A stretch of DNA of 33,656 nt. Source: a virus. Under the pieces are notes generated by a model that ran no database searches, was not told the DNA's origin, and worked only from the letters and a program-made list of their open reading frames with translations. Each line of letters opens with the position of its first letter. Position 1 is the stretch's first letter. The position numbers and the translations under genes are program-made. This document shows, piece after piece, positions 13,671 to 20,394 of this stretch. The stretch spans positions 1-33,656 of IMG/VR virus record IMGVR_UViG_3300046820_000060; one strand, given 5' to 3'.

Positions 13671-15836
13671 TCATGTGAGTCTCACCCAGCCTGACAGTGG
13701 CTCATTTGGTGCAAATCTGGTGAAGATGGCTGTGCCAATGTGCTTGCGTATGTAGCCTGCGTCTGAGCCTTTGACGCTTGAAAATATCTCAGTCCAGTCC
13801 AGTTGGTATGCGTTTTGGAGTTCTTTTGGCACGACTGGCCTACCTGGTCCTCTGCGCATAATGACATCGCCTTTGTCGTTGATGATGGACTGGACCACCA
13901 TGCAGACCTCATCGCACTTGTCTTGGATTCTTTGTTCTTTGGCGCTGTCTTGCATGGACTGCTTGGCGGCCATCCTGTCTTGTTCTGACGACATGGCTGG
14001 GATAGCCACACGGCAAATGATCTCCTGCATGTCGCCATCATTGGTGAGGACTACTTCTGGGAATGTGATGGAGTTGAATTTAATCTCTCTAAATGTTGGC
14101 TCATAGCGCGTCTTGGTGAGCTTGAGGTATCTCTGGTTGTCGTCATCCATGAATAGCACGCCTGTGAGCGTTGCATCGCCTGTGAATGCTGATGCACCAC
14201 GGGCCATGGCATCTGAGTCTTGTCTGGATATGGTTTTGTTGGTATGGGTCAGAATGCACACTGGCGCTTTTTGCTGAATGAATATGGTCTGCTTAATAGC
14301 GGCAATATATGCACCGACTTCAGAGTTGTCATTCTCATTATCAATATCCATGGTGGCGTTTGCCGTGTCCAGAACCAATAATGGCTTGATGTCGTTAACT
14401 GTATGGCGCTCAATATTATGTGCAAGCCTGAGTAAATCTTTGACATTCGACCTTCTGGCATCAATAACCACAAACCAATCGTTGAGGTTATTAATCTGGT
14501 AATGCTTTGAATAAGCAAATAGAGTCCTGATTATCTGGTCACTATCTTCAGTCACGATTATTGATTTGCGTTTGTTCTTTGCATGTATCTCGCATCCGTT
14601 GACAGTAAACCCTGCCATGACCATGCACATGGACAGGACTGCTGTGGTCTTACCGACTCCTGGTTGTCCAGCCAAGATAAAGAAGCTGTGGGCCATGAAT
14701 CCCTCGATGAGGTAATCGATGGGCTTGAGACTGGTCAGGTCAAGGCTTAGTTCTGGCCATGATGGGTCTGGTGTGTCCTGTGTGACTGGTGCATTGATGA
14801 CAGCCGCAAAGTCTTCCACTGCTGATTTTCTTTCGGTCTGCTTAGTTGGTGGCTCATAGCCGCAGTCCTTGGCGTACTTGAAGAGTGTGCCAAGGCCAAC
14901 ACCTTTGCCTTGATGAAAGCTCTTCCAGTGCAGCTCGATGTCTTTTGTACCGGCAAACTTCTGGCCAGCCATAGACCATGTCATCCATGGGCCAAGGCCG
15001 GCCTCACCGAATTCGGTATGCAGCGCTTGGCCAAGCTCAATCCACTGGTCATAGTCACAGTCTGGGGAAATGTGGTGCAAAGCCTTGATAGCACGATCAA
15101 TGTCGCTGTCATCCAGTCTTGAGCCTAATTGGGTGAAGTCAAATGATTGACTCGGTGGTGCTGATGGGGCAGGCTTTGGCTCTTGCAGCTGGTGCTGCTC
15201 AATGATCCCCCAGTCCTTGAGCAAATCGTAGAGGTCTACGGCCTCTTGGAATTCACCGACCAATTGGTTGCCGCTGAGTAACACTGACTTGCCGGCACTG
15301 TTTGGCAGGCCAAATACTTCAAGTTCTTGGCCACCGCCAAGTTTGTACTTGGGCAGCACCTGGTCAGATTCTTTGGGTGGTTGCACCCATAGGAAGACAT
15401 GACGGCCACGGCCTGAGACTGACACCTCGGTCAGCATCTTGTTAGTTTTGACGTACTTGGCCATGCGCTGGATGGCCACATTGGTGGGGCCAGAAGCGTG
15501 CTTCATATCCACATCGAGACAGACCAAATAGTCGCCTGATGCGCTGATGATGGGGCGCTGCTGGACTAGGCCAAGGTATTGGCCAAATGGGCATGACTCC
15601 ATGGCCCAGACATCTTCGGCACTGTAGAGGTCAGATGGGTCGGTATCCCGTGCCACACCTTGGCCGCTTCGCTTGAATGGAATCTTTTTAGAGCCTTGCA
15701 GGGCAAAGGTACAAAAGACAGCATCAGGCGCGACAGAGCCTATCTTGCAGGCCACACTTTGGGACTGCTGGAATACATTGTTTTGGGGTGTTTCAGTTAT
15801 GATTGACACTGAAATTCCTTTAGTTTGGGGTTTCAT
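13671..15836 (-). CDS. Primase-polymerase / helicase fusion protein
   Basis: 721 residues. The N-terminal prim-pol domain shows CLDVD (106-110) and SGRGRHVFLW (141-150), the metal- and nucleotide-binding motifs of archaeo-eukaryotic-type primases. A PriCT-2-like segment follows (about 245-325: IDRAIKALHHISPD ... WIELGQAL ... WKSFHQGKGVGLGTLF). The C-terminal AAA_25/RepA-like ATPase has Walker A AGQPGVGKTT (389-398) and Walker B PLLVLDTAN (484-492). It should prime and unwind DNA at the phage origin. The ATG has an AAGG site 8 bases upstream. It lies between the nuclease gene upstream and the origin-like repeat region downstream. Confidence 0.9.
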   Translation of the reverse strand: MKPQTKGISVSIITETPQNNVFQQSQSVACKIGSVAPDAVFCTFALQGSKKIPFKRSGQGVARDTDPSDLYSAEDVWAMESCPFGQYLGLVQQRPIISASGDYLVCLDVDMKHASGPTNVAIQRMAKYVKTNKMLTEVSVSGRGRHVFLWVQPPKESDQVLPKYKLGGGQELEVFGLPNSAGKSVLLSGNQLVGEFQEAVDLYDLLKDWGIIEQHQLQEPKPAPSAPPSQSFDFTQLGSRLDDSDIDRAIKALHHISPDCDYDQWIELGQALHTEFGEAGLGPWMTWSMAGQKFAGTKDIELHWKSFHQGKGVGLGTLFKYAKDCGYEPPTKQTERKSAVEDFAAVINAPVTQDTPDPSWPELSLDLTSLKPIDYLIEGFMAHSFFILAGQPGVGKTTAVLSMCMVMAGFTVNGCEIHAKNKRKSIIVTEDSDQIIRTLFAYSKHYQINNLNDWFVVIDARRSNVKDLLRLAHNIERHTVNDIKPLLVLDTANATMDIDNENDNSEVGAYIAAIKQTIFIQQKAPVCILTHTNKTISRQDSDAMARGASAFTGDATLTGVLFMDDDNQRYLKLTKTRYEPTFREIKFNSITFPEVVLTNDGDMQEIICRVAIPAMSSEQDRMAAKQSMQDSAKEQRIQDKCDEVCMVVQSIINDKGDVIMRRGPGRPVVPKELQNAYQLDWTEIFSSVKGSDAGYIRKHIGTAIFTRFAPNEPLSGWVRLT

Positions 15837-15858
15837 GTAGTTGCCTTGAGTTGACTTC

Positions 15859-15898
15859 AGACCTGGTAGTGTTTACGCGCTGCCAGGTCTTTTCTTTT
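15859..15898 (+). terminator. Rightward intrinsic terminator upstream of the prim-pol gene
   Basis: AGACCTGG (15859-15866) and CCAGGTCT (15883-15890) form a stem that in plus-strand RNA extends to 14 pairs using G-U wobbles, with the loop UUAC, followed by UUUUCUUUU. On the minus strand the wobbles become A-C mismatches and no T-tract follows. The orientation is therefore plus, opposite to all surrounding genes. Confidence 0.65.
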
Positions 15899-15915
15899 GG
15901 CATGAGGTTTGGATT

Positions 15916-16929
15916 CTATTCCTTGGCCTTTTCTTTGGCCAATGAAGCCGCAGCACTCTTCTCACCAACTAAGTCTTCGGAAACTTCGACCCCGAGTTTT
16001 AAGACAGCACTGGGGGACTTCAGCTCCCACACTTTCAAGTTGTCTTTGAATGCTTCCATGACCAGCTTCTCATCCTTCCAGAATTTGGTCTTGCGGCCTG
16101 CACGCATGGTCCAGCCAGTGATTGCTTGGCCATTGGTCAATTGCTTCTTGGCAGCCGTCTGCACATCCTCGGCCCATGCGGCCACCAGGGCGGCGTTGTC
16201 CAGCATCTCAGGGGTGACAGTGGTGTCAGGCTTGAAATCGTTCCTAGCGACCTCTTGGACCTTCTCACGCATACTTGGGCAGATGGTCTTGGCCTTGCAG
16301 TAGCGGCAGGCATCCACGCTGGGGCTTGTAGGGGCATCTGAGGTCAGCGCCAGCTCGGCTGCGGCTTTCAGGCGCTGGCCATGGTCCAACAATTCTTGAC
16401 CAGTGACTGTCCACTTGCTGTGGCCAACACGGGGCTGAAAGATGTGCATGGTGCAATTGATGCGCTCGGGCGCTTTGAATTGCCTCATGGCGCCAAGTGC
16501 ATAGGTCAGCAGTTGCTTGTTGTCTGTGGCATCCACGGCCACACGGCCAGTCTTAAGGTCAATGACATGCAAGTGGTCGCCATCGACCAGGACAGCGTCA
16601 GCCGTGCCGCCAAGCGCTGGGTGTAGGGACTTGAGACCTTCATCTAGGTTGACCTCAATGAGCTTCTTGCGCGGATTCTCGACCAGAGCATTGATAAAGT
16701 TGGCATAACCTTGGGCCATGGATAGATGGTCGGGGTCTGTATCAACTGGTATCTCAGCACCTCGCAGAATGATTTCAGACAGCTCATGGATTGCTGTGCC
16801 AATGGCAGCCGCCTCGCCTGCTGGCTCATAGGGCATGAGGGATTCGAGTCTGTAGCTGCCTGGGCACTGCATAAATCGGTCGGTGCGGGATGCTGAGAGT
16901 CTGGCGTGTTTACGGGTTTCGTGTTGCAT
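15916..16929 (-). CDS. Cas4/RecB-like PD-(D/E)xK nuclease (DUF2800 type) with Fe-S cluster cysteines
   Basis: 337 residues. The N-terminus SASRTDRFMQCPGSYRLE has the first cluster cysteine (Cys22). GTAIHEL (44-50), GGTADAVLV (107-115, Asp111) and HVIDLKTGR (121-129, Asp124 and Lys126) are the nuclease motifs, followed by the helix KQLLTYALGA. A second cysteine group is ACRYCKAKTICPS (Cys208, Cys211, Cys217). Four cysteines in this layout hold a 4Fe-4S cluster in AddB/Cas4 proteins. Phage DUF2800 proteins cluster with single-strand-binding and helicase genes and probably act as exonucleases in recombination or replication. It has a strong AGGAG ribosome site. The C-terminus is a charged Ala/Lys/Glu helix. 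Confidence 0.9.
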   Translation of the reverse strand: MQHETRKHARLSASRTDRFMQCPGSYRLESLMPYEPAGEAAAIGTAIHELSEIILRGAEIPVDTDPDHLSMAQGYANFINALVENPRKKLIEVNLDEGLKSLHPALGGTADAVLVDGDHLHVIDLKTGRVAVDATDNKQLLTYALGAMRQFKAPERINCTMHIFQPRVGHSKWTVTGQELLDHGQRLKAAAELALTSDAPTSPSVDACRYCKAKTICPSMREKVQEVARNDFKPDTTVTPEMLDNAALVAAWAEDVQTAAKKQLTNGQAITGWTMRAGRKTKFWKDEKLVMEAFKDNLKVWELKSPSAVLKLGVEVSEDLVGEKSAAASLAKEKAKE

Positions 16930-16941
16930 GGTTTCTCCTGG

Positions 16942-18171
16942 TTAAATGATTTGTGAAATGATTTTCTGCTTGGCGATGACTTTGCCAAGAATGGTGTGAT
17001 CCAGTGATGCCCTGACTGTCAGCAAGTAGATCAATGGCTTGATGCCGTTTTTGTTAATGTTTTCGACTCGGCTGCTGGCCTGCTCCAAGGCACTGGTCTG
17101 CCAAGTTGGCTCGACAAAGACAATCGTGTCAGCAGTGGACAGATCAATGCCTTCGCCACATGAGCTGATGTTGCCAATGAAGCACTTGGTCCGACCAGAC
17201 TGGAATGCGTCAATGTTCTTTTGGCGCTGGGCCTTGGGCGTGTCACCCACCACCATGACCGGTTTGTGTTCTTTCAACCCATCAGTCAGCATGGCCACAA
17301 CTTCCTTGTGGTGCGCGAAAACCACCACCGGCTCCTCAGACTTGAGCAAGTCATCGATGAATTCAATGGCCAGTGGGGCTTTGCGAATGCCAGCCTCGCG
17401 CATGATCTCTGACAGACCCTCAAAGGCCAGCAAGGCATTGGGGTTTGCAATCAATGCGTCAGCATCAAAACTTTGCTCGCGTTTGTCCACTGCCAAGTCA
17501 AAGGTGATCAGGCTCACTTGTGGCTCTTTGTAGTCCATGAAGATGTCTTCCTTTTTGCGTCTGAGCATATGGGGCTTGACCAGGGCTTTAAGCTCTGGAA
17601 TGTTGGATGCACCAGACACATCAAGGCCGCCCCATGGTGGACTCCATGCTTTTGCGTATCTGTAAACAAAGTCAAACCAGCCGCCTCTGTAGATGCCAAG
17701 GCCGTGCAGAATCGGCCACAGCTCTGCTGGGCGGTTTGGCACGATAGTGCCGCTAAGTGCAAAGACGTAATCAATCTTCTTCATGGCCAGCATGGCAGCC
17801 TTGGTGCGTTTTGCTTTTGGGTTGGCCAGACGATGCGCTTCATCCAAGACTAGGGTCTTATATCTGTCCACTTGCGTAACACCATATTGCAACACATCGT
17901 AGTTGATGATGGTGATATCTGCTGAGTTTGGCAGTGCCGCATCCTTTTTCCCATTGATCACATACACCGAGACATTGGGCGCTAGTCTTTGAAATGCCGC
18001 CTCCCAGACTGTCTTGGCAATGGCTGGGCAGACGATAAGGGCTGGGAGGTTTTCTAGTGCAGCAGCTGCTGTGGGTAGCGTCTTACCAACACGGGGCTGG
18101 TCGGCCAGTATGGCCCTGCGCCTAGAGAGCAAGAAGAGCTTGGCCTCTTGCTGGTGCGGGAATAACTGCAT
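16942..18171 (-). CDS. SNF2-family (SMARCAL1-like) DNA helicase
   Basis: 409 residues. FPHQQEAK near the N-terminus is the Q-like motif. Walker A is QPRVGKT (25-31). Motif II is LVLDEAHR (107-114). Motif III is ALSGTIVPNRPAELW (138-152). The C-terminal helicase half has PVVVFAHHKEV, GEGIDLSTADTIVFVEPTW and LEQASSRVENINKNG (motif VI). Phage SNF2 proteins of this compact size remodel or anneal forked DNA during replication and recombination. It has a good ribosome site (GAAGGA) and is read from the minus promoter at 18200-18228. It is the first gene of the leftward replication operon. Confidence 0.92.
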   Translation of the reverse strand: MQLFPHQQEAKLFLLSRRRAILADQPRVGKTLPTAAAALENLPALIVCPAIAKTVWEAAFQRLAPNVSVYVINGKKDAALPNSADITIINYDVLQYGVTQVDRYKTLVLDEAHRLANPKAKRTKAAMLAMKKIDYVFALSGTIVPNRPAELWPILHGLGIYRGGWFDFVYRYAKAWSPPWGGLDVSGASNIPELKALVKPHMLRRKKEDIFMDYKEPQVSLITFDLAVDKREQSFDADALIANPNALLAFEGLSEIMREAGIRKAPLAIEFIDDLLKSEEPVVVFAHHKEVVAMLTDGLKEHKPVMVVGDTPKAQRQKNIDAFQSGRTKCFIGNISSCGEGIDLSTADTIVFVEPTWQTSALEQASSRVENINKNGIKPLIYLLTVRASLDHTILGKVIAKQKIISQII

Positions 18172-18199
18172 GATCGTTTCCTTCGTTTAATTTGTTGCG

Positions 18200-18228
18200 A
18201 TCATATATGGATTTGTGCTAAAGTGCAA
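18200..18228 (-). promoter_or_regulatory. Sigma70-like promoter of the leftward replication operon
   Basis: Minus strand: TTGCAC (18228-18223), a 17-base spacer, then TATGAT (18205-18200). Both boxes are near consensus with ideal spacing, and the helicase ATG is about 30 bases downstream. It overlaps the rightward promoter on the other strand, so the two directions may compete. Confidence 0.65.
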
Positions 18229-18240
18229 TTTCTGTTTAAT
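18213..18240 (+). promoter_or_regulatory. Possible sigma70-like promoter of the SSB gene
   Basis: Plus strand: TTGTGC (18213-18218), a 16-base spacer, then TTTAAT (18235-18240). This is a moderate match that would give a leader of about 45 bases containing the CCCTTAA repeats. Confidence 0.45.
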
Positions 18241-18258
18241 CGCAGAAACCGAAGTAAA

Positions 18259-18280
18259 CCCTTAACCCTTAAACCCTTAA
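18259..18280 (+). repeat. Three CCCTTAA repeats in the SSB leader
   Basis: CCCTTAA occurs at 18259-18265, 18266-18272 and 18274-18280, just before the AAAAGGA ribosome site. It may be a protein-binding element on DNA or on the leader RNA. Confidence 0.8.
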
Positions 18281-18292
18281 AAGGAAAAAACC

Positions 18293-18859
18293 ATGACACG
18301 AGTCGTAACCGGTAAAGTTCGCTTTTCTTATTTCTCAGCTTTGACAGCTCGCAAGAATGAGATGAACGGCAAAGAAGAGTTCTCAACACAAGTGCTGGTC
18401 CCAAAGACCGACACCGAAACTGTGAACCAATTGAAAGCGGCAGCCAAGGCTGCATTGACCGCCAAGTTTGGTGACAAGATTCCAAAGACTGTGCGCAATC
18501 CCTTGCGTGATGGCGACACCGAAACCAAGTCTGATGGCTCTCCATTGGGTCCAGAGTATGCGGGTCACTATTTCTTCAACACCAAGTCAACGGCAAAGCC
18601 TGGCGCTGTGGATGCTCATGGCCACGACATCATTGGCAGCCAAGACATTGTCTCTGGTGACTTTGGCCGTGTGAGTTTGAATGCATATGCGTATGACCAG
18701 GCAGGCAACAAGGGTGTGTCGTTTGGCCTGAACAACATCATGCTCTTGGCCAAGGGCGACTCTTTAGGTGGTGCAAAGCCAAGCGCTGCAAGTGACTTTG
18801 GTATTGGTGCTAGTAAGGCAGCGCCAGCTGCTGCCGAATCAGTCGACAGCGACTGGTGA
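18293..18859 (+). CDS. Single-stranded DNA-binding protein (DUF2815 type)
   Basis: 188 residues. Opens MTRVVTGKVRFSYFSALTAR with FSTQVLVPKTD, then NPLRDGD, YAGHYFFNTKS and a DIVSGDFGRVSLNAYAYD beta-rich core, the pattern of the DUF2815 phage SSB family (T7 gp2.5-like OB fold). The C-terminus is Ala-rich and ends in the acidic/aromatic tail ESVDSDW, the usual partner-binding tip of SSBs. It has a good AAGGA ribosome site. It is divergent from the helicase gene and its 3' end overlaps the convergent HTH gene by 21 bases. Partners are likely the prim-pol, the DUF2800 nuclease and the SNF2 helicase. Confidence 0.88.
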   Translation: MTRVVTGKVRFSYFSALTARKNEMNGKEEFSTQVLVPKTDTETVNQLKAAAKAALTAKFGDKIPKTVRNPLRDGDTETKSDGSPLGPEYAGHYFFNTKSTAKPGAVDAHGHDIIGSQDIVSGDFGRVSLNAYAYDQAGNKGVSFGLNNIMLLAKGDSLGGAKPSAASDFGIGASKAAPAAAESVDSDW

Positions 18860-19042
18860 TTTGTCCTCGATCAGTTTATTGAGCGCAATGTTCAATTGAT
18901 TGACTGATGTCCACAAAGGCTCCACAGTTCCAGACAGCCACCGGCTGACTTGGGACTGCTGGATGCCAGCGGCCTCGCACACCGCAGCCATGGTGATCTT
19001 GTGAGCCTTGGCCCTTGCCCTGATTGTGTGAATTGATTCCAT
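18839..19042 (-). CDS. Small HTH (XRE/Cro-like) DNA-binding protein
   Basis: 67 residues. A helix-turn-helix is clear: HKITMAAVCEAAGIQQSQVS followed by RWLSGTVEPLWTSV, the second helix with Q-Q-S-Q-V-S-R-W contacts. It is of the size of a Cro-type repressor with no other domain. It is read leftward and its upstream region also serves the rightward early genes, so it probably controls one or both. No strong ribosome site is seen. The target is unknown; the CTAATTGCGGAA just upstream of its start resembles the origin iterons. Confidence 0.82.
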   Translation of the reverse strand: MESIHTIRARAKAHKITMAAVCEAAGIQQSQVSRWLSGTVEPLWTSVNQLNIALNKLIEDKSPVAVD

Positions 19043-19157
19043 GGCCGCATTCTAATTGCGGAATATGTATAAAAACAACAGATAAAAATAATTGTTTACA
19101 GATAATTTAATTCTGTCAGACTTCGTTACTCTTATTTAACTTAAACGAAAGAAAACG
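19043..19157. promoter_or_regulatory. Divergent control region between the HTH gene and the early operon
   Basis: An AT-rich 115-bp spacer. ACAGATAA occurs twice with starts 20 bp apart (19078 and 19098), two helical turns, as expected for paired operator half-sites. CTAATTGCGGAA at 19052-19063 is an iteron-like sequence with one extra base. I could not place confident -10/-35 pairs for either direction. Confidence 0.5.
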
Positions 19158-19253
19158 ATGAAACCCTCAACCGAAACCCTCCTTGACTATTTGACTGCCT
19201 TGGCCATTGGCGTTGGCTTGGCCTGCCTGCTGGTGGCGTGGTGGTCCTCTTGA
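19158..19253 (+). CDS. 31-residue membrane microprotein
   Basis: MKPSTETLLDYLTALAIGVG then LACLLVAWWSS: one transmembrane helix from about residue 11 to 29. GAAAG precedes the ATG. It is the first gene of the rightward early block. A short gene with no family known to me; it could be an early host-membrane effector. Confidence 0.5.
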   Translation: MKPSTETLLDYLTALAIGVGLACLLVAWWSS

Positions 19254-19393
19254 ACTACTTAGGCTGCCAACCCCAAAAGCCTGATGCCAAGTGCATGAAT
19301 TGCAAGCGGCATAAGGATTCGGGGGTGGTGGTGGTCAATTCAAAAAGTAAAGCATGTGTGTACATGCCGATTTCATTACAGGAGAGAAAATGA
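19250..19393 (+). CDS. 47-residue zinc-finger-like protein with TTG start
   Basis: The frame starts with TTG overlapping the stop of the preceding gene (TTGA) and ends in an ATGA overlap with the next gene. The product has four cysteines: G-C-Q, K-C-M-N-C-K-R-H-K and A-C-V, ending MPISLQERK. C-x2-C plus further Cys is a common phage zinc-binding pattern. The TTG start is inferred from position; an internal ATG (Met before N-C-K-R) would lose two cysteines. Confidence 0.5.
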   Translation: MNYLGCQPQKPDAKCMNCKRHKDSGVVVVNSKSKACVYMPISLQERK

Positions 19394-19659
19394 AACCCAC
19401 ACCCAATTGCCCCAAAGATTTGTACCAGTTTGATTGCGACATTGAGGGTGTCGATCTGGTCTGTTTCTTGGAATACAGCCCAGCCGAAAAAGGCTCGACC
19501 GATTCCCTTGGTGCGCCCTATGAGCCTGATATTGAAGAGTCCATGACCCTCAATAACGCATACATCGCTGGCACTGATGTGGACATTGCCCACATGCTGC
19601 TGCAAAGCCTGGTTGACCACATTGAAGTGTCTGCACTGGAGAAGTTCAATGACCGATAA
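19390..19659 (+). CDS. Uncharacterised acidic early protein
   Basis: 89 residues from the ATG with AGGAG 7 bases upstream. Opens MKPTPNCPKDLYQFDCDIEG and is strongly acidic (Asp/Glu rich), with PYEPDIEESMTLNNAY and a C-terminal helix MLLQSLVDHIEVSALEKFND. No family recognised. Small acidic early phage proteins may mimic DNA or inhibit host enzymes, which is speculation. It overlaps the next gene by 11 bases. Confidence 0.65.
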   Translation: MKPTPNCPKDLYQFDCDIEGVDLVCFLEYSPAEKGSTDSLGAPYEPDIEESMTLNNAYIAGTDVDIAHMLLQSLVDHIEVSALEKFNDR

Positions 19660-19822
19660 AGAATTGCCACTGGCCCTTGATGCCTGCCTTGACCTTGTCA
19701 AAGACTTACTCTCACCAGAAGTCTTTGGCCACGCAATGCCGGATGAAGTTAAAAGCCGCGCATTCGTGGTCAGGGCCATGCTGGAGCGCTTAAAAGCCCG
19801 AATGGAGGCCAGTGATGCCTAG
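19649..19822 (+). CDS. Uncharacterised 57-residue early protein
   Basis: Starts MTDKELPLALDACLDLVKDL with a GGAG site inside the preceding gene. Helical throughout (FGHAMPDEVKSRAFVVRAML, ERLKARMEASDA). The open frame continues 24 codons upstream, but those overlap the previous gene and lack a ribosome site. Not recognised. It overlaps the next gene by 8 bases. Confidence 0.6.
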   Translation: MTDKELPLALDACLDLVKDLLSPEVFGHAMPDEVKSRAFVVRAMLERLKARMEASDA

Positions 19823-20201
19823 AGGAAATAAACCCCGTGTAAGCCCTGCCATTGAGGCGGCCTTGCAGAAAAAAGGAAACCTCTCTGACCTTGATCTGGC
19901 CAAGATGTGTTTCTGCGTGCGCAGAAGCGCAGCAAGGATTCTGTTTGATCTTCACCGCCATGAGCTGGTCCACATCTCTGGCTACACCAGAGTGAGCGCC
20001 AATGGCCAGTGGCGGCCACTGTGGTCATGGGGTGATGGCGAGGATGCAATTGCACCTGGTCCAGTGCCAGGCATCGAGCGCATCAGAAAACACCGCGAGA
20101 AAATGTCAGCAGATGACAAAGACTTTGGCTTGGCCAGACGCAGACAGAAAAGACGGGTCGTTAAACGCGACCCTCTTGTGGCTGCTTTTTTTGGGAGTTG
20201 A
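19815..20201 (+). CDS. Winged-helix DNA-binding-like protein
   Basis: 128 residues from the ATG at 19815; a GTG directly before it is possible but GGAGG fits the ATG better. Residues about 8-70 look like a winged helix: AALQKKGNLSDLDLAKMCFC, then VRRSAARILFDLHRHELVHI and a wing SGYTRVSANGQWRPLWSWG. A basic tail follows (RKHREKMSADDK, RRRQKRRVVKRD). It may act as an early transcriptional regulator or DNA-binding protein. It is part of the rightward early block with overlapping neighbours. Confidence 0.65.
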   Translation: MPRGNKPRVSPAIEAALQKKGNLSDLDLAKMCFCVRRSAARILFDLHRHELVHISGYTRVSANGQWRPLWSWGDGEDAIAPGPVPGIERIRKHREKMSADDKDFGLARRRQKRRVVKRDPLVAAFFGS

Positions 20202-20202
20202 T

Positions 20203-20394
20203 ATGAAGAAAATTATGCTTTCAGTTGGCAAAGACTTAACGTCAGACTATGCATATCTGAAAACTAGGAATGACTTACAGACACTTCCTCTTGAAGATCA
20301 GAGGAAGTTCTTTGAAGATGCCATTAAGGAAATGACGACAGCAATCCGCCGGATAGATTTCGTCTTGCAAGTTCAGCCTCATAAACAGGCATGA
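20203..20394 (+). CDS. Uncharacterised 63-residue early protein
   Basis: MKKIMLSVGKDLTSDYAYLK start with a GGGAG site 5 bases before the ATG; helical, ending IRRIDFVLQVQPHKQA. It has no recognised family. It is the last rightward gene and its 3' end runs 71 bases into the convergent 520-residue virion gene; no terminator is seen at this junction. Confidence 0.6.
   Translation: MKKIMLSVGKDLTSDYAYLKTRNDLQTLPLEDQRKFFEDAIKEMTTAIRRIDFVLQVQPHKQA

Noticed and set aside
15851-16303. Plus-strand open frame of 150 codons opposite the DUF2800 nuclease gene
   Set aside because: The opposite strand encodes a clear nuclease with full motifs; the frame begins upstream of the rightward terminator hairpin and would be cut by it.
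18259-18280. Telomere-like CCCTTAA repeats as a linear genome end
   Set aside because: Only three units, in the middle of a continuous gene-dense map and directly before a ribosome site; a leader element is more likely.
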